Source: Gnetum montanum
Taxonomy: Eukaryota > Streptophyta > Gnetopsida > Gnetales > Gnetaceae
Assembly: GCA_015680685.1 (NCBI GenBank)
Contig: MNCI01003975.1
Span: 1,834,704 to 1,898,703 of the forward strand
Direction: 5' to 3'
Length of the DNA: 64,000 nt
Position numbers and translations under genes: made by a program. Of the stretch, positions 13,801 through 25,800 are shown in pieces. Position 1 is the stretch's first letter. Each line of letters opens with the position of its first letter. The notes under the pieces were generated by a model. That model was not told the DNA's origin, ran no database searches, and saw only the letters and a list, made by a program, of their open reading frames with translations.

Positions 13801-16800
13801 ATGAGAAACAAAGCGATGCATTGCAACTCTCCTACATGTAGACTCTATTCACAAAAAGCATAGTCATCTACTTCCTGTTCTTTTTAGCTTTATATTCCCA
13901 ATGATTGCCTAGAATCATAGTAATAGCTAATGGTTAGGATAACTCTCTATTGCTTAATGCATGTGTTAGTTTTCTTAAATCATCGTCATCATTAACAAAC
14001 ACATCATCATCATCATCTTAGCTTTGTCCCAACAAAATGGGGTCAGCTACAAGAGTTTTTTTCCTTTTATTTTACCATTTTCCTCTATGAAGGGCTAGAT
14101 GCTTGGTTATTTGTAAGTTCTTCAGATTATCTTCAATTATTTTTTCCCATGGCTTTTTTGATCTTCCTTTTGATGGCTGTTGTGGAATAGTGATGTAGTA
14201 ACCTTTTTCTTAGGCTTGTTGTCGAATCTTCTTTGCAAATGGCCACACCATCTAAGCCACCATTTGTGTTGTGTAGTTTATCTCTTCGAGTAACATTCAA
14301 TATCCATCTAAGCATTTGCATTTGTGCCACACTAATTTATTGTTCATGCCCCTTTTATAATGCCCAAAATTCAACACCATATAAGATAGCAGGTTTGATT
14401 GCTGTCTTGTAAAATTTTTCCTTTAGGTTTATTGGTGTTCTTTTATCACATAGAACACCACTACCCTTTCTCTAGTTTGACCATCCTACCTCAATTCTAT
14501 TTCTTATATCTTTATTAATTTCACCATTTGATTAGAGGATTGATCTTGGTACTTGAGTTTTTTTTTTTTTTTTTTTGTAGTGAGGGACTTTTTGGCCTTG
14601 AATTGTCACTTTTATTTCACCATTGTTTATGCAGTTATTGAGATTGCATTTCATATATTTTTTAGCCTTTTGATTCTAGAACATGTCTTGACTTCTCCAT
14701 TTTAGAAGCAATATTTTCTAGGGCCATATTTACCAACACAATGTCATTTGTCATAGCATACATTTAGGGATTTCATCTTGTATTTCCTTCAGTAATTTAT
14801 CCATAATAATGGCCAATAATTATGGGCTAAGTGCAGCCTATTGTTTTAGAGTTACTAACTCGAAAATCAAATGCTATTCCATAAGCTATATTCTAATTTT
14901 AGTCGTAAGTCCTTCATATAGATCTTGAATCACTTTAATACATGTAATAGGGATGTTTTTCTTTTGCAAGGCCCATCAAATAATATCTCTAGGCACTTTG
15001 CCATGTGCTTTTTCCAATTCAATGAAGATCACGTGTAGGTTTTCTTTATCATCATCGTCGTCGTCATGATCATCCTAGCCTTGTCCCAACAAAATAAGGT
15101 TGGCTACATGAGTTCTTTTTCACCATTTGTCTCTATGAAGAGCTAGATCTTTGTTTATTTGTAGTTTCTTCAAATCATCTTCAATTTTTTCTTATATTTT
15201 TTTTGGTTTTCTTTTCGATGACTTTCTTGGAATAGTGACAGAGCAATATTTTTTTATAGGCTCATTGTCTGATTTTTTTTGGCATATGTCCAAACCATGT
15301 ACGCTGCCATTCCTGTAACTTATCTGAAATAGGAGTTGCTTCAAGTCTTCCTCTAATGTCTATATTATGTAGTTAATCTCTTCTATAGGAATATTCAACA
15401 TTTGTCTAAGTATTTGCTTTTTTGCCACATTAGTTTGTTGTTCATGCCTTTTTATACTGCCCAACTTAGCACCAAATAAGATAGTATGCCTGAATGTTGT
15501 CTTGTAAAATTTGTCCTTTGGTTTTATTGGTATTCTTTTCACATAGAACACCACTTGCTTGTCACCATTTGACCATTCTGCCTCAATTCTATTTCTTATA
15601 TCTTTATCAATTTCACCATTTGTTTGGAGGATTGATCCAGGTAGCAGAATTATTTGCAGTGAGACTTTTTGTCCTTGAATTAGTACATCCATGTTACCAT
15701 TGTTTATGCTATTATTGAAATTGCATTTTATATATATAGTCATAATTTTGTTAATTTTTAAGCCTGTTGATTCTAGAAAATGTCTCCATGTCTCCATTTT
15801 AGAAGCAATATTTTCTTGAGTTGTATTTACCAACACAATATCATTGTGTACTTTCTTTATTAATTTATCCATAATAATGATAAATAAGTACATGCTAAGG
15901 ATAGACCCTTGATGTAAACCTATTTTGACTGGAAAATCAGATGTTATTAGGCAAGCTGTTATAATTTTATATGTCTTGAATCACTTTAATATATTTATTG
16001 TGGATGTTTTTTCTTTGCAAGGTATACCTAATAATATGCTTATGTACTTTGTCATATGCTTTTTCCAAGTTAATGAAGATCATATGTAGGTATTCTATAT
16101 GTTTTCTGAATTTATCTCTCAATTATTGAATCAAGATAATAACTTTTATACTAGACATTCTTGGCACAAATCCAAGTTGATTTTTTGATACTGTTGATTC
16201 GAGTTTGAAACATTGCTCTATGACTCTCTCTCAAAGCTTCATTGTATGGCTCATTAGCTTGATCCCTCTATAGTTTGTACAATTTTGCACATCTTCTTTA
16301 TTTTTGTGTTAGTTTTTTTAAATGACATCTAAATGTTCAGTTAATTTTCTTCAATTGTAAGTTGTAAAGTGAACCTAGATGAACCTACACGAATTATGAT
16401 TACAAGTCCTTTGGGCCCTATGATATGCAATTCATCTAAATTCACAATTAGTAATTAGGTGAATGATGCATTTGGTTAGAGTGCCTTCTGTGAAGCATGC
16501 AATGTTTGTAGGGATTATTAACTAACGTTTTTAATAATAATTTATTTATTTCCATACCTTGAATAAATGGGTTGCATTATGTATTTTAATATATACTTTG
16601 CCCTAGAAGTGGAGATGAACACCACTATCCAACCCTAGTGGTACATATGCTTACTTAGGCTAAATATCCTAAGCCATAACATCCAAATGGTTGAGTTGCA
16701 CAACACTTGAAGGTTTTCAAATATGTAAACACTATTTGTAAGTGTGTACCAACCTTATGTATGATCCATGATCACCTATCTTGGGGGTGTTGATGTGTAA

Positions 16801-19800
16801 AGCCAAATTTGTTATAAGGTTATGTTTTAATGTTGACCCTTTTGTATAAGAAATAAAAGGAGTATTGTAAAGAAACGTTATGTAAACTTCTTTCCAATAG
16901 TTAACTAAAAGGGAACGAAAAGAAAAAGGTGAGGTGTTAAGAAGTTAACTGTGAGTTAGTTTGGAACCCTAAACCTATATAAGGTGCTTAGGGGGTTGGT
17001 TGTAATTATCAATTCTTTTGCTCCTTGAAGAAATAGAGAGATCTACAACCTTTCCCATTGTTTTTCCTGCATAGGGTTTCCACATAAATCGCTATGTTGT
17101 TTGTTTGTTGTATGTAGCACTTTATATCATGAAAATCTTGGATTTTTCTTGCATTTTGTTCCTTTGATGTTTCATTGTTATTCTTGGCATTTTTTTTATG
17201 TGGTTTCTCTATTCGATCTGAAATTTTTCCTATGCTATATTTCATAATAGGAGGTCTATTGAGGTGCAGTTCAAAAATGTTGGTTGAGCTAAGCCTTGCT
17301 TGTGTAGTATAGAAATATAAGATAATCCAACTCATGGCTAGATGGTAACTAGATTCCTTGAGATGGATGGCCTATAATGTGGGAATGCAACACTACATTA
17401 CATAGTCAAAGTTGTTGAAACTTGTATATTTTTGATTCCAGCTATTGTTTAATGCTTTTAATAAAGTAACTAATCGTTATTGGCAAAAACATAATAGAGG
17501 ATTAGGATTACATCTAATTACATTCATTGGTACTGCTTGTAAAAACAAAACTTGAAACAAGCAAGTCCCACAAATGTTTGATGTTTTCTAGCTTCATAAT
17601 TGTTAGTAAGTGATGGCCATCACCTTTGGTTATATTCTCTTTGAGGTATCCTAGTACTATTTAAGATAGGCAAAATGCTATTGATGTATTAATTTTTAGA
17701 ATTATGAAATGTAGATAAGTCTTATCAACAACATGTTTAGGTTAATGAAGAATAGTAAATGGAGTGAAGCCAAGTTGCAGAGCATGAGTCAAATGCTCCT
17801 TGCTGGCTACAAATGGGATGTTGCCCATATGTCATAATGGACATCAATCGAAATCCTATTTGGCATGCCTTACGCAGATTCTTCTGGATTACTATGGACA
17901 AACTACATCTTGATGGGGCCAGGGGATTGGGAGCCGAGGAGTGCAAGAAATGGGAAGAACAATAAAAGCAATTCCAGGAGGCTGCTTCCTTCATGGTGTC
18001 TGAACATCATAGAGCTGTCCTAGATGCCATTCATGCCTAGGAAAGGGCACGTTGCCCTTGCACAAGGCTGCTAAGACCCCTTTAGAGTTGGGTTTTGGAA
18101 TGGGGTATGTTGTGGGATATGGTGATGTTTTCGGGGTGGTTTATTTTGGGGGGTTCATGTGCCTTAATCTGGAAAGTCTTTGTTTGGTATTGTTTAGGGT
18201 ATTTTGTAGTCCTCTATGTTTTGCTTTTTTTCGGTTTGGGGGAGATCTATCCCTTGAAAGTTTTGCCCAAAGGGGGGGGGGGGGGGGGGGGTGTCTTTAC
18301 CCCCACTTTTGCTTTTGGGGAGGGGGTTCTTATTCCCTCCTCACCCTTCAGATTGTACATATGTTGATTCTTGATTTTATAATAATAAAAACCCTGACCT
18401 CATTTCAAATTTTTTTTTCTAGAGGGTAAAAATGCCCTTGGATAGGCAAGAACATGCTACAAGAAATAAAAGGAGAGAAATAGTACTACCCCACAGGGAC
18501 ACCAAACATACATTTGACATCTGGGCTTTTGGACCACCATTCTCAAATTGCCACTTCAAAAATCTAGTGGACCCCACGATACACCCATTATGGAATCTTA
18601 TATACTTTGTTGCCATCAGATAGATCATTGCAACCTAGGGCAGGGGCAATGCACTATTTCTTGGACATGAATAGCATCTAGAATGGCTTTGTGGTGCATA
18701 GACATCATAAAATTAACAACCTCGTGGAATTGCTTATACTATTCTTCTCTATGTTGTTCCTCCTTAGTCTCCAGCCCTCCGCCCCTGTCAGGATGGAGCT
18801 TGGTAAAAGTTGTGCAAATAGATTTGCATAAGGAGGCTCAAGTAGCATTATTGTTGATGCCCATAACAACATATGGACACCTCCCCATCTGCAGCTAGCG
18901 GTGCATGTTAGACTCGTGAGTAGCATCTTGGTTGCTCTTCATTTGCTGTTCCTCCAGCAATACCTGAACTCCATGCTCCTTTTCTTCTTCTCTTTTTATG
19001 CACTCTTTCTCTTTCCTTGTTATGTCTTCCCTTATCTGTGAGTGTAGCTTGTCTTCCAATTTGTTTATGAGAGCGGCCTTTCTTAGTTGTCTTTGGTGCT
19101 TGTCTTCCTCAGTAGCCTCTTTGCTGTGTTGTTCCTCTTGTGTAATCCTCGTCCACTTTTCCTGCTCTTGTTTCAGTAGTTCTGCCTCCCATTTGGCCTA
19201 CTCCACACAAATCCTAGTTTCAACCTTGGCAGTACCCCTTGAAAGCTCCTCCTCGAACTTTGCCTATGGTTCCTGACAAATCACTTCCTTAGCTTGCAAG
19301 AGCTGCTCTTGAAGGCTAGGTTGTTGGTTTGTGGCACAGCCTTGCTAGTCGGACCCATCACTTGCCCCTATTGTGACATCCTGCATTGCTGGAGTAGAAG
19401 GGGAAGATGCTCCCTCAATGGTAGGGTAGTGACATTCATGAATGGCTGTGAAGGGCATAGGTTTGGTTGGCAGTGGGTCTAGTGGCTATGTGACCTTCCA
19501 AAGAGCCAAAATGAGGGCGGAGTGGTGCCCCTTATGCTCTTGTCAAAGGGAGGTGATGAAAAACTTGGACATGTTAACTGAGCACCCCAACCGAAGGCAA
19601 CAAGGAAAAGTGAAGTGAACCTCTTGCAATTTTTGGACCTTGCTAGACTACACAAAATACCATTTGACCAACTTTGCCACATCTTGCCAAAGTTGTGGGA
19701 GGGTCGACTTGGGCACTAGCCCACTGCTTGTCTTTGGCATCGAGCCTTGAAATAAACCCTCACCATGACAAGAACAAACTAAAGATGTCTCAACATCCTT

Positions 19801-22800
19801 CCACAAATAGCAGACAAGTAGTGTAATTTGCACCAAAGTTCTAAGTGGTGTTGACCGAAAAATCTATTTCTTTTGTGTTTTTCAGATAAGCTAGAGGACA
19901 ACAACAGTTGGTGAGTCACTATGTAGTTGTATTGGTGGTGGGTGGTTGCATCCCTCAACATGGTAGTCACGATGGGCCAAAGGTAGATGAGGTGTTGCAC
20001 AATTTCTGCGTTAGCGTGGTAGAAGGGGCAAATGGCATTAATTGATAACCCTTGCTCCCTTTGAAAGTTTGAATTGGTAGCACACCTTGGAATAAGAGAT
20101 ATAAGACGCATTTTATTTTCTTTGGCAACCACCCTTTCCAAGTGGTTCGCCAACCATGCATAGCGGGATATTTATGTGTAATGATTACATTACGTGGTTG
20201 CATGACCATCATTTCCCATTGAGCCACCCTTTGTTTGTAGGTGCAGAGGCTCCACCAAATGCAGGAGTCCTGCGAGTTTGCAATCCATGGTTTTTACTTG
20301 TTCCTTATAATGAGTGCCCATTTCATTTGACTCCCATCGTTTTGCATGAACCTATTGATGATCCCTTGATACCTCATCAGGATGGCATCGTCAAAACTCA
20401 GCACCCCCAAACCCCTTCATAGGTTTTGGCCCGGCCACCTTCTCCTAGCAAACAAGATGCATTTGTTCACCACCTTTCTCTCTTGAACATATAAAATTTT
20501 GAATAATTTGGTCTACTTTGTCAATAATGCCTTTCAGAGGAGTAGCAGTGGAGGTAGCAAAAAGGATTGATGTGGTAAGAATAATTTTTCCTTTTCTTGT
20601 AAGAAAATGTGAGGTCCAATGCTCCACCTGAGATTGGAGCCTTTGGACGAACTGAGTCCAAGATGATTCCTATTCCAAGCAAACATGGGCACTTCTAGGT
20701 AGGAGCCTTGTAGTATACCTTGTAGAACCCCAAGCTTCTAGCAGACATGACCGTTAACTACCCCCTAAGTATGGAAGAAGTGGATCACAAACTTTCCCTA
20801 TTTAAGCTCTAGACCAACCTCTCTTGACATTTTGTTAAGGGCCTTGTTGACCATGTCTGCTTGTGGCACAACAACCTAAGTTACTAGAATTGTGTCGTTC
20901 GCATAGTGTTCGGTAATGCATGTAACCCCTCATTATGTATCCCTATGATATCTTTTGATTAAGTGTCAATAAGTTGGCTGCATCTATGCATGCTGGTCAA
21001 TGTAGCCTTGTCGGTGCATCCTTGTTGACACATCCTTAGATGTGTTGGTGCATGTGTCAATGTGGATCCTCTCGAAGCCTATATTAATGTGCACACCAGC
21101 CACATTTATGATATCTTTGGCTAGTCTAGCAACTAAACTATTGTAGTTTTTCCATAGGACTTAGCGACATTTTTCTTTGAGTGCTTGCAGTGTGGATTGA
21201 CTTAATTGTATAGAGTTTTATTCAAGTGCAAGATGTACTTGGACACTATTGCATGACAAAAATAAAATTGAGATTTTTTCTCTCTATTGCAGCAATTGGA
21301 TTATCTTAAGTTTACTTTTAAGCATTTGACTTTACATGCATTTTATGTTTATGTACTTAAGTATAAAATGCTTCTTATATCTCTTATTTCAAGGTGTGTT
21401 ACGAGTTCAAACTTTCAAAGGGAGTAAGGGTTATCAATTAATGCCATCTACCCCTTCTACCATGCTAACGCAGAAATTGTGCAACACCTTGTCTACCTTT
21501 GGCCGATCGTGATTGCCATGTTGAGAGATGCAACCACCCACCACCAATACAACTACATAGTGACTCACCAATTGTTGTTGTCCTCTGGGTTATCTGAAAA
21601 ACGTGGATAAATAGATTTTTTGGTCAACACCACTTAGATGTCTAGTGCAAATTACGCTACTTGTCTGGTGTTTGTGGAAGGATGTTGACTACACAAGAGC
21701 AACCTAAAGATGTCTTCTTCTCAGAGGGTTGATTTGCCATTTGTTAATGATCTTCACAAGCAACATGACAAAACTAGGATAAATGCTGATGAGATACCTC
21801 AACAACTGAAGGTTGTCTATGCCCATTTGGATCCCTATTATCTAGATTTTACTTTGATCCTTCATTAGGATTAATAGCTACATTGGAGAGACTTGGAGGG
21901 CAATGTTGTGTTACCTCTCGATTGTTCAATTTCCTTATTGTACTTGGTAGTACTAATGAAGTTGGGGCTTGAACTACGAGCCCGAAAATATCAATTGAAG
22001 GAACACCTCTCAAGAGACTATTAGTTGACGGAAGCCCAACTTAGAAAAGATAAACTCATGGAGGTTGCCATGAAGCCTCCAAGGGCAAGAGGGTCATGAT
22101 CTCACTAACCTTATCAAAAAAGGAGGATACCAAACTTCCATCAGGGTGATTTTAGCACCAATGGTTATGTCAAACTTGGCAAGTAACCAAGGTAAGGGGA
22201 GAATTGGTCTCAAATCCAAGGGAATCTCAAGGCCAAGGTTCCCTAATTGGTCACCACATAAACAACTGAGGGACCAAAGAAGGGGGGCAAGCCGACATAA
22301 CTCTCGTAGTCCTCCATCCTCACCATCTTCCTCATTGTCAAGCTCTGACAAAGGGGAATGTGACCAAGGACTGAAGGAGGAATGATCAAGGCCAAGATGG
22401 AGATCATAGAAGACCCCATCATAGAGATGGGAGGAGGGAACATAGACAACGATAAGAAGAGGATGAACATTATTAGGAAAGAAGGCGTAGTAGACCACAT
22501 CATAGGAGACATGGCCATAACATGGGCCATCATGAATATGATAACCATGATGTGCTATGAGAAGCATGATAAACATCTCAAAGATAGTTCATATTTCCAC
22601 TAGGCATCAAATGGATAGCTGGATCAAATGACTTGATATGAATAACATCCTTAAGTTTGAAGGAGGTTACAGTGTTGATTCACAACAACATTTGCAAGTC
22701 TTCCATGATGCATGTGCCTTGCAAAACATTGAGAATGAGTAGCAAAAGCTCAAACTATTCCCTAGGACAATCATCAATGAAGTTGAAAGTTGGTACTAGT

Positions 22801-25800
22801 CTTTGGAGTCGAAATCTATCCATAGATGGAGTACAATGTTGGAGCTATTCAATGGTAAATATCAAATGTACTTTAGGGTGTCTAACTTGAGGAAATAAAT
22901 TGAAGGGTGGAAACAAGGCAATCACAAATCTCTTCATGGAACGTTAGGAAGGTACTATTTTCGTTTACATCAATGCCTAGGCCATGGTTTTTCTCAAAGG
23001 GATCAACTTTGCCATGTGAGAGATGGGCTCACGAATAAAACCAAAGAAACTCTTGTGGTTTATGTCAAAGGAAGATTGTCAAAAATGAAAGCTCATCAAA
23101 TATTAGTGGCCAAAGAAGGAAAATTGAAAAAGGGAATTGGGACAAAGATAGAAGTAGAAGAAAGGATTTTAGAAAAAACTACCATGTGATAGATGGGCCT
23201 AGGAATAAAGCTAGTGAGACTCTTGGGGTTTATGCCAAAGGAAGATTGTTAGAAATGAGAGCTCATCAAATATAGTGGCCAAACATGGAAAATTGGAAAA
23301 GAGAGAAAGTGCAGAGGAGTATAATAGAGACCCCTCCATTCGCAAAAGGGAGGTACATCTTTGCAATCTTAATGATGAAGCACCATTGGAGGAGGTGGTA
23401 CAAAGAAAAAGCTTGCCGATTTTTAGTGTCATAGAGATATCGGCTAAGGTGTATATAATGTGTAACTTCTTGTTAAGAAGTTTGAAACTACTGTAAAAAT
23501 TGTGGAGGAGAAAATAGAGCAGGGGAATAGGAACAAAGATAGAAGTAGAAGAGAGGATGTAAGAAAAAACTACCATCAACAGAAAGGTAAGATTGCAGCA
23601 GTTGATAAGGTTGCAGATTTTGAAATAGAAAATGAAGGGTGTGACATCTACCAATATGAGCATCCCAAGCGATGGTGCCCAATACTGTCACATCTAGAAG
23701 AATATGGTATTCATGCCTTGAATTCTAAGTTTGCTAGAAGGCAACCACCTAGGAGATTGCGTTATAAACAAGGCAATTATCAACAACAATTCCACCAACA
23801 ATAATATTATCCAAGTAGAGAGTGCTACCATAACATCAAGCTTATTATCACCAATGGCAAAACCCACAGTCATGGGGGATGCCACCACCAAGGCAGTAAT
23901 ATCCTTACCGCCAACTAGACGCATATGGATATTATAGTCAACAACCTGTGTCTTTTAGTGGCTCTACAAGCTGCACTTCTTTTTCTCATCACTACTATTT
24001 CCTTGAATATCACAGACGTACCACTCCACGAGTTGACTCTCTTTCTGCTTACACTCCTCATTATCGACCACAACACTTTGCACTTCACACCTCTACTTTT
24101 TTGCCATTTGCACTACCTATATGAGGTGAGATACTGCCATAGCCTTAGCAATGCAATGCCACGTGCGTCGTAAACTTGGAGCCAAATGATAATTCAAGTG
24201 GTTTTGAGTGTAAGCCTCGAGAAAAGTTTTTTTTCAGACCCAACAGTCCACCTAAACCATTGTAGGCATTTATGGTGACTAATCCTTCTCAAACTGCTCC
24301 AGAGATGCTCACTAAGCTGTCTTCAAACCAAAGATCACAAAATTTGTACACTGTCATGTTAAGATATGCAGTCATTGACTAGATAAAGGTAGGACACCTT
24401 TCCAGGAAAAGAACTGATCCTAGAAGTCCTCTGATTTATTTGCAGATTGTAGGAAATAGCCCATGCAAGGCTCTACTAGACTCAGGTTCTAATGTGAACT
24501 TAATTTTTCAAGAATTGTAGAAAACTTGGAACCTGCCTCCACTTAAAAATTGTAACATTAGGTTAAAGCTTCCTCATCAATCTATCATTGTTCCCTTGGG
24601 ATTGGTGGAGGATTTTGTGACCACTGTGTGTGGATGGTCATTTCTAGCGAGCTTCCTGGTTATCCATATAGACAACTATAAAGAGGAATTTCCAATTATC
24701 ATGAGAAGGGCTTGGTTAAGTATAATTAACACCAATCTAGGGATCAGAGACGTCTCCTTGGAAATCTCCAAGGAAAATGAATTTGGAAAGATTGAGAAGA
24801 AGAGGGTTGTATGAATCTGGTACAATGACATAGGGTGCCATTGCGTGCAGAAAATATGGTCCATGAAGAGCACATCTATTAGAGCATGCAAGAAGTCTAC
24901 TGAAATCATAGACGTCCAAAGGTGCCTATATGCAGTAGCCACAAAACAAAAGGGTACCTAGTGGTTGACAATAGATGATAGCTCTAGTTCCACAATGTGA
25001 ATGGAACTAGCTGAAATTCTCACAAGTGTTTACATTGACAAGATGGATGAAATGGAGCAAATATAGAGCCAACTCTTTGATGTGGAATATATAAAAGAAG
25101 CAGAAATGGAGTGGAAAGTGTTGGAAATCCCTAATACTTTTAAAGAAGAACCCTTGGAACTAAAGTCTTTACCGACATCATTGGAATATGCATTCCTTGA
25201 TAATAGAAAGTCGATAATCATCAATGTGCAGCTCACTAAGGAACAAAAGGAAAAGTTGCTGAAGATGGTCAATAGATGGCCAACAACCTTTGCTTGGTCA
25301 TATGATGAATTAACAAGAATGGATCCATGCATATGCCAGCATTGAATCTACACAGATTCCACTTTCAAACCTAGGAGGTAGTTGCAAAGGAGATTGAATC
25401 CAAAATTGAAACAAGTTGTTAAAAATGAAATTGAGAAACTTCTGAAGGCAGGATTCATCTATTTGGTGGTAGATAGTGAGCGGGTAAGCCCACTTGTTAT
25501 TGTACCAAAAAAAAGGACAATGTAGAGTTTGTATAGACTTCACGCTATTAAACATGGCTACATTCAAAGATCATCTTCTATTGCCATTTGTGGACCAAGT
25601 GTTGGATACAATTGTAGGGCATAGCTATTATAGTTTTTTTGGATGGGTACAGTGGGTACAATTAAATACAAATTGCTCCACAAGAAAACAACTTTCACAA
25701 GTCCTTGGAGGACTTTTGCATTCAAGAAGATGCCCTTTGGCCTATGTGATGTTCCCGCAACCTTCCAATTCTTAGTTCTAAGTATCTTTTAGCAATAGAT

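Noticed and set aside
18052-18429. 125-codon + strand frame through the poly-G run
   Set aside because: The glycine run is the homopolymer, and the rest is LINE 3' UTR in a non-coding frame.
22094-22576. 160-codon minus-strand frame
   Set aside because: It is antisense to the Ty3 gag relic on +, lacks motifs and shows the composition expected of a shadow frame.
23211-23663. 150-codon minus-strand frame
   Set aside because: Shadow of the gag relic and its internal duplication; low-complexity hydrophobic translation.
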